A stretch of 64,000 nt of DNA from Ignelater luminosus (GCA_011009095.1 VTPC01090579.1:38015-102014); one strand, 5' to 3'. Positions 1 through 13,105 are shown, numbered from the stretch's first letter. Made by a program: numbers and translations. The notes: generated from the letters alone by a model not told the origin.

Positions 1-335
1 AAGCAGCACACTGGGTAGAATTATGTTCATTATACGTAATCCTTGCTTAGTTTTATGACCTCAGTAAGTGCTGGTTATTTCTAAGGTTAATTTTACTTAA
101 GAGGCAAGATATTCTTTGCGGTTATCTTTGACGTAAAAAAATGCACGAACGTGAAGTTTTGTGGAAAGGTTTTGTTCACTTTAAAAGTTGAGCTAAATCA
201 ATTCGAAATGGACCGTTTGCAAGTATTTTTCAGCCATTCGCTCAATATATGTTATATCACACACAGGTAGTTAGTCAAAATGATTTTATAATAAAAACAC
301 AGCAGCAGTTTTGATGAAAAAAGGAATAAGCGAGA

Positions 336-1815
336 AACGGGCAAAAAGAACTACTTTATTTGATCGCGTAATACTTCTCAAAATCTGCATGAAAAAATGA
401 AAAAACGGGCATAAGAATCATCATTATTGAAAAAAGTTCAAAGTGTATACAGCGTTTTCCTGGTTTTGCTTCTGAAAGATGTTCCAAAAACTATACAGTG
501 AACATCGATCGTCTTCTTGTGGGGTGTTGTAAATAACTGGTGAGCTTGAAAATTTCAGTCGAGATGTAGACACTTTTTTGATGTTACTATTCTTTGATAT
601 TTTTACTCTTTTGGCATTCTGCTGATTTCCTGACTCTTCTGCGAATGAGCTGAAAGTCAAAATTTCAGATTTTTGGGTTTGTCTTTCACGAATGGTTTGT
701 TTTCGGATAATTCTTGGAAATTATTGGATTTTTTCTACGGTGATAGTTTTTATTCGTTTGATATTAGAAGGTCCTACTTCTGAGATATTCCTCAATATAT
801 TTGAATACAAGAATCTGGAATAAGAGACAGGGAATGGTGGCGAATTTCAGTCTCTTGAAGCTGAGTATTTGGTTTAGGAATTGCTTTTCTCGATTGTGAT
901 TTTCATGATTCTAGTCTTTTGGAAGTAGCAGATCATAAATATGCTACGCCGAATATTGTACCGATTACAAAAAAGGTAATACGTTAGACAGGATAATGTC
1001 TTACCCACTTATCAACCTCTTGTTTGTAGTAAGTGTCAAGTGGTCCATACACTCTTACGTTCAACGGCTGTAATTTACCCCGTTGAACATAATTTGCAAC
1101 TGCCAAACTGCGGTGGGATAATGGTAGTCTACAATTAGCAGGTACATATGTTCCTTTGTAGCTCTCACAGATTTTACAAAAAACTCAAATTATTTACTGA
1201 ACGTTGACGAAGTCAGCACTTTCTGGAGGTGTCTGCATTCAGGTATTTCCGGAGGGAAATGAAGGGAGGTGGTTTAAATTTATAGCTGCAGAGCACGTTA
1301 GCCTCTTTCCGATGAAGCGATTACACCTACTTGCTTTTTCTCTTTTAGGTTTTTTTGCAAATGTTTATATAGATGTTTCATCTGCACTGTATATGTTATC
1401 GAGTTCTCTCTTATATTTATTTCCTATTCTGCAGATTCGCAAGCTAGTACACATAAAGTTTTTTTGGCTATGCCTTCAAATCGAACATCAAGTTTTTTAA
1501 TGTACGTTACAAGTTTTTGCTTCATTTCCTTCGAAAAACAGGTTGAAAACGACCTAAGGCTTTGGAAAATGATCTTCTTTGATAATATTTTCTTAAAGTT
1601 TGATGAAGAATATTAAATTGCTTTGTAGCACCCCGAATAGATACTTTGTTTTCTTCTATGGCTGCAATTGTACAAGCCATTCCTTCTTCAGGCCACCCTT
1701 GCACTCTTTTAATTTTTCACTTATAATTAAACACCATCTAATTAACAAAATATTCAAAATAACTCGATAATGACTAACGGGCAAAACTAACTATTTGTTC
1801 TTCTTTCCCGTTTCA
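336..1815 (-). pseudogene. Pogo/Tigger-like transposase relic 1
   Basis: At 1522-1704 the minus strand encodes a psq-type helix-turn-helix (AIEENKVSIRGATKQFNI) followed by LGRFQPVF, the usual start of the pogo/Tigger DNA-binding region. Further along, about 850-1080, lies the C-terminal catalytic tail (VYGPLDTYYKQEVDKW, then a GTIFGVAYL-like segment), and at 424-660 a degraded cysteine-containing tail. The DDE core between is largely deleted, and stops and frameshifts are frequent. ACGGGCAAAAAGAAC at about 336 and, inverted, ACGGGAAAGAAGAAC at about 1815 may be the terminal repeats. The role, cut-and-paste transposase, is inferred from family resemblance. It is not functional. Confidence 0.65.
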
Positions 1816-2881
1816 TGTTACTTAGAAGCATACGTTTCAGTTTCAAATAAAACATCGCCAATTCTGTTTGTTTTATAATATAAGATTGTGAAGTTATGAT
1901 AACTTATGTAATACTAAAACTTCAAAAAAAATTCAAGTTGTTTTTGGTAACCATGATCGGAACTTCAGAGTATTAAGTATTCTGAAGCGCTACCAATTTG
2001 CATCTTTTTGAAATTGAATCCACCAGTTTCCCTAACTTCTCTTTCGAAATCCAACAATACGAAGCTTGAACTAGAAATTTGATTAATTCCATTTTTGTTG
2101 TGGGTTATTCTTTGCCATAAGTTTTTTATGAAAGTAAAATCAGGGAATGGCGCTGGTCAGATTATTCTGTTAATTTTATTGGTGTCTTTCCTTCTAGACA
2201 GAATCGATTATTGTTGAAACAGGTTAAGTTATTTTTTTAGCATTTTGAGTTAAGTATGTAATCTTTTTTTTTGTACGAACACCTACCATTTGACATTGAA
2301 AAGAGACAAATCCGGCATTCAAATATGACATAGTAGAAATTACTTTCATTATTTATTGCTGAAAGGAGTCAACTTACTGACTTGGCTTAAATCAACACCT
2401 AAGATGGCAGCATTGTAGTACTCTGGCAGCAAATGGTTTTAACATAAACTCTTGTTATTTTCTTTATTACAATGGAAGAAACTAGTAAGTAACGTAAAAG
2501 GGGTGTTACGAATCAAGACGAATATAAAATAAACAAAGTAAAGAACGCTGGACTAATGGATCATGAGTAGACAAACAGTAGTGGAAAAGTAGTCACTGCT
2601 AGACACATAGGATTGCCATAGAAGTACGTTTTTTGTTTAATAGTCAAGTCATTGTTAGGCCATTGAATGCGAAATTTTGTAGATGTAAAATGAAGTGTTT
2701 TGACAAATTATCTGATGAAGACAGGGGAGCTGTGTTGCAAAATGTTTATAGCTGCTTTACAAGCACAATCGAACAGGATGTTTTTATTCAACAAAACATT
2801 GCGGCCGTTGGTATAAAACAACCGAAGAAGCGAAATTGAAAGAGCGATGTTTTGTATATCGAGCGATGTTTTGTATATCAA

Positions 2882-3113
2882 GCGATCATTAAAATTTCAG
2901 TTCCCGGTAGGCTATGAAATATCTCAGAAGGGCGTAGCTTAGACAGACGCACGCCAACCAAGGCCAAAACATAACCTACAAATTATAAAACCAATTAATA
3001 ACACAATAAAACAAATTCAAACTGTCAATTTAACAGATAATTTTTAGAGAGAATTAACCTAACACATGAATTTTTTTTCATGGTCTACTGGGAACTGAAA
3101 TTTTAATGATCGC
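2882..3113. mobile_element. MITE-like element with about 35-bp terminal inverted repeats
   Basis: The left end, GCGATCATTAAAATTTCAG followed by TTCCCGGTAG, recurs inverted at the right end (3078-3113) with few mismatches. The 230-bp interior has no coding potential. It lies inside the S-D-N-C copy 1 coding relic between the cysteine region and the YYYYVIV segment, so it inserted after that gene. A palindromic GATC at both edges may be the target duplication, but the border is ambiguous. Confidence 0.6.
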
Positions 3114-3803
3114 ATGTTATTACTATTACGTAATAGTGAAAGGACAAAAAATTAATGTTTGCCAAAATGCATTTTTAAAACGAGTCGAAAGATTGAGACA
3201 CTTACTGGTAGGTAATAAAACTCCTAGAGAAAAGCGTGGTCACAATCCAAAAACACATGCTGTATCTCAAGATGCTCAAAATTTAATGTGTAAACACATT
3301 AATTTTTATCCCGTGAAAGAAAGTTATTATTCTAGTAAAACGCAGAAGTACTTAAGTTAGAAACTTAGTGTTCAAATAATTTATGAAATGTTTATCAAAA
3401 AACATCCAGAATCCAGTCTAAATTACAATTACTTTATTAAATTCTTCAAAGAAAATTTTGAATTAAAATGTGGGCGTCCTCAAGTAAACACTTGTTATGT
3501 TTGTGAAAACCTTGATACGAAAATAAAAAGTTTGTCTCTCAATAAAAATGCTAAAGCAGAGCTCCAAGTTCATAAACGTAAAGCAAACAAGTTCTATAGC
3601 GTGTTAAGGTCTGTAACTAAAGAATGTAAAAATTCTACTAACGCTCTTGGGCTTTGCTTTGACTATATGCCAGTTCATGATGCTTTTTAATTAACCCAAC
3701 TGACGGTGAATACTTTTGTATTCATCACTTGCGTACTGGTAAGGCACAATTTTATATATATCACGGTCTTGGTCACAAAGACCCTAAAGTGTGTTCATTT
3801 TTA

Positions 3804-6310
3804 ATCATCATCATCATCAAGCCTTGCAATCCTTAGGATTATAGCCGCAATCCATTTCTTGAGGTGGATTACTCCTCTTGTTCTCTTTCTTTACAATTTG
3901 CTGTGGGTCCTAGCTGCCCGTGTCATTTTCCTCCATTCTTTTCTATCTGCTTTTCAATTTCCAGTCAATTATTCCCATTGCTTTTACATCTTCTTCCACT
4001 GCGCCCTTCCATTTTTTATCTGGGTCTTCCTCTATTCCTGGCCATAGTGGGGTCCACTGAGTTATTCTCTTTATCATTTCTGTCGGTTTCCTTTTCATGA
4101 TGTGGCCTGCCCATTCTTGCCGTTGTGATTTTATGTATCTTATAATATTTTCCTTTCGAGTTGGTTCTCTATCTCTTTTATTTGTTTTCAATCTTACTTC
4201 GCCTTAGCTTGTTACATTTGATCTCAGTATTGTTCTCATTGTTTTCCTTTCTATTATCTTCAGGTCTTCTTCTTTTTAGATGGTTGTTATTGTTTCCATC
4301 CTATACGCAATAATCGGTCGTATTAGGGTTTTATATCTTTTAATTTTGGTCTTTTTACTTAACATTTTGGTTTTTAGTAGTGATCTGTTTCTTTCGAGTG
4401 GTTGAGTTTTTTTACAATTCTTTCTTTCACCCTGTCCTTCCCATTTTTTTCCTACTGTTATTCTCAGATAGTTGATTGCAGTGACAGCGCTGAATTTGTG
4501 TTTTTGTGCTTTTATTTGGTCTTATGGATTTGTTTCTTCTTCCCCTATCTTCATATATTTTGTTTTATCTTCGTTTTATTTCTAAACTTAATTTTTGTGT
4601 CTCCTTCTCTGGATGTTCTAGGGCTCGTATTAAATCTTCCTTTGTTCTGCTGATTATGGTTACATCATCTGCGTAAACTATTATTTGTAGTACATCGGCT
4701 ATGATATTTTTTTTGTCCAGTACCAGATTGAATAATGTTGGGGATATGGAGTCTCCTTGTTTTATTCCTTTATTTATTTCATACGATTCTGTTGCTTCCT
4801 GGAATCTCCCCTTAGCTTTTGTATTTTTCAGGCTCATTTGTACTAGCGTTGTCAGCTATTCTGATTTCATTGCTTCCAGTATTTTTTTTCTGTTGACTGT
4901 GTCGAAGGCCCTTTCGAAGTCGATGAAGGGCCTATGTGTTTCTCTGTTATGCTCCCATGTCCTTTGTATTATTTGTTTTGAGGTGTGCATTGCGTTTATG
5001 GTGGATCTGTTCAGTCTAAAGCCATTTTGGTAGTCTTGCAGTATTTTCTCGGCTTGCTCTTTCAATCTTCTATTCACCAGATTTGTTAGGACCTTGTATA
5101 CGACATTCAGTAGGGTTACTGGTCTATAGTTCTTGCTGTTCTCTCAATCCCTTTTTTTATATATACTACGATTATACCGGTGTACCAGTCTTTGGACATT
5201 TTATTTTCTTTCCAGATTTGTTTGATCAGATTACTTATTTGTGTTTGTAGTTTCTGCCCTCCATACTTTATCAATTCTGCTTCTATTTCGTCTTCTCCTG
5301 GGGCTTTATCATTTCTAAGTTTGTTGACTTCTTTCAGTATTTCTTCTTTTTCAGGGCTTTCCTCTTCCTTTTTTTTTCTTGGGTTGGTTGCTCGTTTTCA
5401 TATCTTGTCTAGTTTTTTTGAATATTTCTACCGCTGTTTTTGTTATATTATTCTTCATTTCTTGCCATGCCTTTTCTATTTCTTGTAGCTCTGTTATTTG
5501 CTCTGGTATGTTTTTTGCGATTGTTTCTCCTAGTTTGTGCCTCATTCCTTCTTTTTCTAACAGTCTTACGTTCCATTGCTTTGTATTATTGTTTCTATTG
5601 TATTGTATTCTATTGCTATCACCAGATAATGGTCTGTTTCTGCCTGTGCTCCTCTATATGTTCTCGTGTCTGTCGTTTCTCTGCTTATTTCGTTTGTCGC
5701 TATTCTATGATCTATTTGGTTTTCTATTCTTCCTGCTGGATGCCTCCATGTGAGCTTGTGTTTTCTTGGATGCCCAAATTTAGTTGACAGGAAAGTCATG
5801 TTTAATATACCCGTTAGTTGACTTAGCCTGAGCCCGTTGTCGTTTGTCTGATCGTGGATTGTTCCTTTTCCGTTTTCTGTCGCTCTGCTCATGTATGGCT
5901 CTTTCCCTATCTTGGCATTTGCATCTCCCAGTATTATTATTTCATCCTTCTTTGGTGTTTCTTCATATATTTTGTTCAGATTGTCGTAGAAGTGATGCTT
6001 GTCACTTACTCGTAGTTCTGCCACCGCCGCCGTGGGTGCATATATGTTTATAATTTAGATGTTATTGCTTTTGATTCTTAGTCTCAGTAACGCCAGCTTT
6101 TCATCCACTGGTGCAAACCGTGCTATGTTATTTACCAATTTTTTTTATATATAATCCTACATCCTTGTTTCCTGTCTTTTTCTCCGCTGTATTTGTCTTT
6201 CTTCCGTTCCCTCCCTAGCTATGTCTACATCATACTCGTGTGGTTCTCTTGCTGTTTCTTCCATTTTTCCCGTTCGTAGAAGTGTTTTAATATTCCATGT
6301 TGCAATTTTT
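3804..6310 (-). mobile_element. Non-LTR retrotransposon (RTE-like), 5'-truncated, with target-site duplication
   Basis: On the minus strand the element starts at the endonuclease (KIATWNIKTLL, 6270-6310), continues with GDANAKIG and the HPAGRIENQIDH segment (5566-6024), then reverse transcriptase motifs QNGFRLNRST and DFERAFDTV (4856-5077), KQGDSISPTLFN and YADD (4565-4837), and a C-terminal WAGHIMKRK segment (3943-4191). Its 3' end is a (GAT)n tail at 3804-3818. ATTTTTA flanks both sides (3797-3803 and 6311-6317). Stops and frameshifts make it inactive. The microsatellite tail and C-terminal motif favour the RTE group, but clade assignment is by eye. Confidence 0.85.
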
Positions 6311-7230
6311 ATTTTTAGTGGACTATCTAAAAAATGTAGATCCATCTTTCACAAATCTTTGGCTACTTAGTGACAACTGTGATGGACAAAATAAAAATAA
6401 CACCATCATTGGATTTTGTTTATTTTATTTATTATTCCCTAGGCGAGCATTCTTACATACCATGTGATAGGGACTTTCGAGATAGGATATGTAGTAGACC
6501 AATGCTTTGGGCAGACATACAACTCCATACCATGACAGCAGTTGAAAGCTTAATTGTCGGAAGTATACATCTTGTTGAATGATCTTCTCCAGGAAATCTT
6601 CAACATAATAATAACAACAGTTACACCTTCTGCCACTGCTCTGTGGTCCAGCTTTTATGTTATTTAGCTCCCTATAGACGAAAGTGTCTTAGCGTCTTGG
6701 AAACAAATGCCCTTTTAGTCCACAATCAAGCAGTCTTCGTTTTACAATGAAAATACGTTCACTAACATTGATAATTCAGTGAAATTAAGGCTTTTATCGG
6801 TCAAATTTGTCCTTTTTACGAGAGCATCATCTCGAACTGAGGTTTTTCTTGGTTATCCATTGCTTGGTTTGTCATTAATTTTCTCCGTTTTGGCATACTC
6901 TATGGTAACTTAAATGACTGAAGACCGATTCTATTTAACTTCGGAGGTTGCCCCATCTTCCTTATGGTGACAAATAATTTCCCATTGCTTTTGATCTCAT
7001 AATTTTGTTTGTTTTTACAACTTTTAAATATCCATCGAAGTCAGACAAAGAGTGTTATCTTTTTAGTTTTAAAGAATGGCTTACGTGCTGCTTCTAAACA
7101 AAGACAATATTTGGTAGATCATAGATCAGTGAGATCGTCCGTACCTGAACGTAAATATACTTTTGGTTTATTGCTAGTAATTCCATATAAAGTGCGTTTA
7201 ATCCACGTTACTTGCTTTAGTTAGGTACTT

Positions 7231-9055
7231 TATCGATATTTTAGAACCTTGAATAAAAATACAGTAAAACCCGTAAAAGTGATCACCCCTATAAACTGAA
7301 CATCTGCTTATAGTGACAATTTTAGGCAAAAGGGCAAAAAAGAAGCTTAAATAATAATGCGTATTTTCAGATTTTTTAGTACCTTTTTGCCTGCCTATTT
7401 TAATATTTTATAGTGTAAGTCTAGTAATCAGGTTTCTCTTCTACACTATCTATAATACAAACAAGAGGTTTTACAAAAATGTCAATTCTTAGAAGATATA
7501 TTAAAAATTGAGCATTTTAAAGGCCCGTGTTTCTTTCAAGGCAGTGTAGTCATATTCAACAGTAAAGTGCAGTAATTTACGACCTAGTGATAAATCACAA
7601 AATGAAAATTCTTCAAATTTATTGAATTTTGATATTAGAATGACTAGTTGTAAATTATAGATTGGAAATGTATCAAGAAATACTTGAAATTTGGCATTCT
7701 ATAAATGCAAGTCACTGATTAGGAAGCTTGTCAGGCAAGTTTTAATGCGTTTATTATTGAATTTTTGTGTATTTTGATCTTCCATTATCACTTTCATTAT
7801 CATTTACTTTTGAACTATGCACACAAAAACATTTTGCTATTATTGTTTTGTACTTTTATTATTTATATACCTACATTATTTGGTAATCCCTTTAAGTTTT
7901 GTGAAAAGAATTTATCTAAACGATTTTCATGGTTTCACTAAATATAAAAGAAAACAAAGAAGATTAAAGTAAATACAAACACCTACACGGAAGCGAAAAC
8001 ATTTAGCAGCGTAAAATTGTTTGGTTTCATGGTCTCTCGTAATTATATATTCAAGTCTTGTTTACATAAATTTGTCGTGTAAACGTTTCAGGGATACTAC
8101 TCATGTAATGGAATCTCGTAGATTATTAATCTTCCTTCCGGATATACCGTTTAGTGTACATAAATAACATGAATTACCGTTTTACTGATTGTTGAATTTT
8201 CTGGTTGATTACAAAACACTTTCGTAATTAGTAGAAACATCGATACTAACTATAAAGAATTTATAGAATCTCATAGTGTGTGAATATATAAGTTACTAGA
8301 CATCATTGAAATTTTCCCAAGGAACAAAATTGAATTTAAAATTTTATTAAGGTCACGCATGAAATTATTTTTCAATTCTTATCGATTTTTCTGGAAGTAA
8401 TGAAAATATAAAGATTCATAGAAAAATGCGACTGAACTTTGGCCTTCTACACAACCACGTGCTAAATGATTTGATAATAAAAAGTTTGGGTCTTTCCGGA
8501 AAACTTGGAATTTATTGTTTAACTAGTAATTTAATGTTAAATTGTAACACAATCTAATAATCCTGAAAGATGGGCGTTTTAGATCTTATCTGCGTTGTAT
8601 TTTTTTTTAAATAATAACCATTGATGATCTAATACTAAAATGAAAATTGTTGGTTTATTAAAATCGTAACTTATTTTGCTGTAATACTTTATAATCATGA
8701 TAATGACCTTTATTATCTTTAATAATGATCAAAAGATTACCGCGATTAATAAATGTTCTATTTAGACCATTACTTAAGTGACATAAAATATCATAAGATT
8801 TTTTTTTATTATTTTGAAGAAGCAAATAGATTAATCAAATAAGAAATGGAGTGAAAAGGCAATTTTGTTTGTTTTCATACGTCTCAAATGAAGTGAAAAC
8901 TGACGTAAAAGTTTGATCGATAATTTTTGGTGGCGTTTCCACTTACGAAATGTTCTAAAAAGTACAGAACGTGCTGTCTACCTTGAAAGGACTGCAGCTA
9001 CATAATAGAAAACTTATTTGTAAATAAAGAGAATAATAAATTATTAACACTATTA
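7231..9055. other. AT-rich stretch without a recognisable gene
   Basis: No long open frame or known motif seen. ACAGTAAAACCCGTAAAAGT at about 7261, with the following CACCCCTATAAACTGAACA, resembles the terminus of an insect pogo/Tigger element, but no matching inverted end was found. Confidence 0.4.
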
Positions 9056-9059
9056 GTCA

Positions 9060-9360
9060 TTACCCTGATGGTCAGTTACGGGCAATACATAGATACAGTC
9101 TAACTGTTGGTCTTCTCAACACACCACTTGCATATTTTATACACTGGCAGCTTCCACAAACCTGGAGGAAGGTGGAACTCCTTTATCAGGAGCATCGTTC
9201 CAATGGACAAATTTAGTACGTTCTTGGTCCATTCACTTCGTTGAGTCAATTGGAAGATGTATTCCGTATTCCAGAGATGCCACAAGTGCTAGTTGCGTTG
9301 TTCAAGTTATTGATGCCTATCCAGTCGATTGATTTTGACGTTCTGATCGTCAGGATCGGC
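9060..9360 (-). pseudogene. BEL/Pao retrotransposon polyprotein fragment (integrase C-terminal region)
   Basis: On the minus strand an NRLDR-like segment is followed by HLWHLWNTEYIFQLTQRSEW and then IGTMLLIKE with LPP and W, the arrangement at the C terminus of BEL/Pao integrase. Stops are present upstream. This is likely the 3' end of the same element whose protease and early RT lie at 13.1-13.7 kb. No LTR was recognised. Confidence 0.6.
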
Positions 9361-11320
9361 TATCGGCACGTGTGGTTGTCCAATTCCAAATCATTACGAT
9401 CCGAGGAAAGAAGGCCCAAATGGCGGGAGTTTACTGTGAGTCAAGACTGCATATAGTCTTCGAAGGTCAAGGAGGCTTTTAGGCCTAGATAGTGAGGTCT
9501 TTCGAAGTGACTCTTGATTTAGGAGCCAGTAATCTTAAACGATGTTTTGATTTTTATCATTTTCGACAGTAAATTAACACGTGCCCTCTCCGAAGCACCT
9601 GCAAACCCTTGTATCGCGATTTCCGTTGCATTTGGAACGAGAATAAACCGCGAGATGGTTATTTCATTGACACCCTGAAATTTCTCTAAAACAACCAACG
9701 CAAATGCAAATTTATAAGTTAAGTTGACAGGTATCCGATAAAATCAAACAATTAACTGTAACCGACAAAATCGACCAGTGTGCAAGGCTGCCTTGAAAAC
9801 TTAAAGCGGCCCGTGGTAAACTCAAATTTCTGCGCCCTGATCTTGGGCCACTGCGGGGTTCTGTTAGTAGGCGCCACCTGACCGGTGTGTTTGGATAAGT
9901 TTTCTTAAGAACCATTGGACCATCGGAGGTGGCTTTTTGACTGCGCATCCCGACGCATTTTGAAACAAAGTGACCCCGATTGGTGGTCGCTAAACCTGTT
10001 TTGTCTGCAAGAGGTTAAAAAAAGGCGACAACTCTAGCTATAATAACAACGACGAACTTTCTAAGTTTTATTATATTTGCTTGTTCACTCCATCAGTTAT
10101 GATTTGCTTTTCACTTTCTTAAGCTAGACGCTTACGCTTTAGTGACACAAAATAAATACCAAAGGCAGTAGCAAAACCTGAAACTAGTACAATCAAACCG
10201 AACTGAAGAGCTTTAACAGTCCAAACGTTCTAGCAGTTCGAACTTCCAATGAGCCGAAGGTTAATATTCTCTGAATAACAATTAATGGGTAAAGAAGAAT
10301 ATCAAAGATCGAGAGAAATTTTTTTAGGTTCTTCCTAACAACAATCACCAAATGCTTTACTTTACGTCATTTGCATTTGATTATTTCATGCACATAGCAT
10401 TGAAGGCGAACACATCAGGGATTACATCGGAAAATATTAAACAGATTTATGTGAATTTTATCCACATGTACTCAGAGTTTTAGACAGTTTTCTTCATAAA
10501 GTGAAAAAATGCTTTAAACTTCACAAAATATTGATAAGTACGGCCCTAGACGAAGAAATTCGCAATCTTAGGCAATTTCGCTCCTTAGAAATGAAGTGAA
10601 AGAAAGAATCTTCATCTTTCGGAATGTAAATGGTCCTGTGGAAGCTCTAACACAAGAGGGTTCACTCGTGATCTACCAAACCAGCATGATGAAGTAACAA
10701 GGGAGAACAGATAAACAAACCGTACTTATTATCTGTCATATTTTAAAAATTCATCTAATTTTAGAGAAAGTAATTGCGGAATTACAAAATCGGAAGTTTG
10801 TTACAGAAAGTTTTGCTCTTGTGATCGAGTAGGATAAAGGATGCCCGCGAAATGATAGGTGGAACCATAGCGAGGCAGTCGAATCACTGACTTAAACTCT
10901 GAGTGTGGATTCCTTTTTGGAGTTGACAATGGAAATTTATCCGTCACGGGGTTTCAAAAGATGCACAAAGCCTTATTGTTACAATTGAAATGAGAAGTAG
11001 CCGAATTATAATTAATAGGTCTCGAATCGATAGAACATTGTATTGCTAGGTATGTTGCTGTCGTCATGCCAAGAGTTACCGTTTTTAATTTTATTTTGTG
11101 TAATCGAAAGAATTGTCGCGCCACAGTATCTTTTGATAGTTTCTGTTATAATGACGTAGACCCATACTGTCGGTACATCTGTTTAGAACCTATTTATGAG
11201 TACAGAAACGAGTTATAATGGAGAACGAGCTATCCTTGTAACTGATTGACAATTTCTAATTTGCAGCTTAGTCTTAGTTCTTAGTTTCACTCGACACTTT
11301 GAAGATTGTGAAAGAAAAAA
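9361..11320. other. Non-coding stretch, origin unknown
   Basis: The part at about 9560-10020 is more GC-rich than its surroundings and has no recognisable protein. The rest is AT-rich with scattered stops. It lies between the two BEL/Pao segments and could include decayed middle portions of that element, but no motif supports this. Confidence 0.35.
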
Positions 11321-11720
11321 NNNNNNNNNNNNNNNNNNNNNNNNNNNNNNNNNNNNNNNNNNNNNNNNNNNNNNNNNNNNNNNNNNNNNNNNNNNNNNNN
11401 NNNNNNNNNNNNNNNNNNNNNNNNNNNNNNNNNNNNNNNNNNNNNNNNNNNNNNNNNNNNNNNNNNNNNNNNNNNNNNNNNNNNNNNNNNNNNNNNNNNN
11501 NNNNNNNNNNNNNNNNNNNNNNNNNNNNNNNNNNNNNNNNNNNNNNNNNNNNNNNNNNNNNNNNNNNNNNNNNNNNNNNNNNNNNNNNNNNNNNNNNNNN
11601 NNNNNNNNNNNNNNNNNNNNNNNNNNNNNNNNNNNNNNNNNNNNNNNNNNNNNNNNNNNNNNNNNNNNNNNNNNNNNNNNNNNNNNNNNNNNNNNNNNNN
11701 NNNNNNNNNNNNNNNNNNNN
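11321..11720. other. Assembly gap (400 N)
   Basis: A run of exactly 400 N, entered from an A-run and left through a T-run. Its true length is unknown, and open frames spanning it are meaningless. Confidence 0.99.
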
Positions 11721-11769
11721 TTTTTTTCGGTTCACCGCTGCCTGGACGCCTTGTACCATGAATAGTTGT

Positions 11770-13105
11770 ATTTCTTGATCTTGAACTTGTGTTTCTTCCC
11801 TAAATTTGTGTTGGAAATAGATTCTTAAGTAATTTATACTTATCTGTCTGCCTCCAGATCTATTCTAGGGAGTATATTTAGCTTTTTACAAGCCATTTTG
11901 TATCCTATATGTGTCTCTATGTATGTCTTTACATAGTTCTTGCTAGGCCTTTTCTTTGTCCTTTATTATCGCTTTTTGGAGTTTGTATTTCCTGTTTTTA
12001 TATCCTAGTTTTATTTGTCCGGGCTTTTCTTTTGTTAATCTTTCTCTTTTATTTTCTCTAGGCTAAACAGATTTCTTTTTGTTCCTATATCGTCGTTCCA
12101 TCAATAGATGGGGTTTTGCTTGCGTTCCGTTCTAGATGTTTTGAATTCTGTCTTTATTGCTTTTGTTATGGCCTCTGTCAGTTTTCTTGCGTTTTTGTTT
12201 TGGGTTTTGTCGAGTTCTTTTCTTAATAGGTCTAAAAGGACCGGAGGTTTTTCCTTTTCAATCATTGATTTTCTTTCCTTCTTCTGTTTTTTAATCGGGA
12301 TCTCGATGTTATAATAACTGTATCTATGTAGACTGAGGTTTTCCTCGTTATCTACTGCCCACTCCCTAATCCAGTTTGCTATGTTCTCTGAACACATAGT
12401 TAAATCAATATGCCATTCATTGCTGTCTCTCACGAACGTGGGGCTTGTTTCTCCTATTTTGGATGATCAGTCGATGTTTTGCTATCCAACTTAATAGTAT
12501 TTGTTCTTCGTTGTCTGTTTGGTAAGATGTCCCGTACGCTTACTTTGGTGTTTAAGTCTCCTGCTAGTAGAATGCTTTTAGAGTGCTGCTTTAGGGTTCT
12601 TCTTACACGTTGTAGCGTTTCTTGAAATTCTAGTATGCTTATATATTGGGTGGTATATGGCACGAATATATTTTTATATTTTCTGATTCGATTCATGCGG
12701 AGTCTTTGTTGTTGGTATCGCACGCTGTCAGCTTGGTCTGTTTGTTGTAAACTTTTATAACTACGGCGCTATTTTTATCTTTGTACCATTTTCTTTTGCT
12801 TACGTAGCTTTTATTCGGTTCCGTCAGAATTTCTACTATGTCGATTTTGTTTTCTTTTGCAGTCTCATGTCCAAGGAGGCCGACTGAAGCACGCCCTATA
12901 TTACATTAATTTGCAATATTTTCATGTCGAAGTGTGAAGCTTGATCTGTTTTTCCTCAACTTGTCTGTTAGCCTTTTAACGTGGGGTAGGCTGTTTTGTT
13001 TGCCTTGTGTCCTGGTTTCTTACATACGCAGTAGTAGTAATTGGTACTAGTGCAATCTTTAGTCTTATGTTCCTCACCATACTCACCATATCTTGTTCCC
13101 TTTTG
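11770..13105 (-). mobile_element. Non-LTR retrotransposon fragment (R1/Jockey-type; zinc knuckles plus endonuclease)
   Basis: Reading down the minus strand, a degraded CCHC zinc-knuckle pair (KTKDC, then CVCKKPGHKANKT, about 12990-13100) marks the end of a gag-like ORF1. It is followed by an APE-type endonuclease at 12454-12723 (HSKSILLAGDLNTKV) and 12101-12433 (EWHIDLTMC then ENLSLHRY). The reverse transcriptase is missing, possibly lost beyond the N gap at 11.3-11.7 kb. It is broken by stops. The zinc knuckles joined to an APE endonuclease favour the R1/Jockey/I lineages over RTE. Confidence 0.65.

Larger units (their letters stand above)
2472..7230 (+). pseudogene. S-D-N-C-x-G-Q-N family protein (DUF7869-like), copy 1, interrupted
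   Basis: Relic of an uncharacterised arthropod protein family, which I believe is annotated DUF7869. The N terminus starts MEETSK at 2472, with RKRGVTNQDEYK. A cysteine motif with DKLSDEDRG lies at 2660-2740, and YYYYVIVKGQKINVC at about 3115. The central CFDYM is at 3655-3666, LLSDNCDGQNKNN at 6361-6400, and the weaker C-terminal part at 6990-7220. The frame is broken by stops and by two insertions: a short inverted-repeat element (2882-3113) and a LINE (3804-6310). Removing the LINE with one target duplication restores an unbroken frame through K-V-C-S-F-L-V-D-Y. Function is unknown. An RNase H-fold transposase is my inference. Confidence 0.7.

Noticed and set aside
3859..6053. Several long plus-strand open frames rich in Phe, Leu and Cys
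   Set aside because: They are antisense shadows of the minus-strand LINE, whose EN and RT motifs fit far better.
9480..10020. GC-richer block considered as an LTR
   Set aside because: No TG...CA ends, no second copy in the window and no primer-binding site recognised.
11274..11778. Apparent 160-codon frames on both strands
   Set aside because: They consist almost entirely of the N gap.
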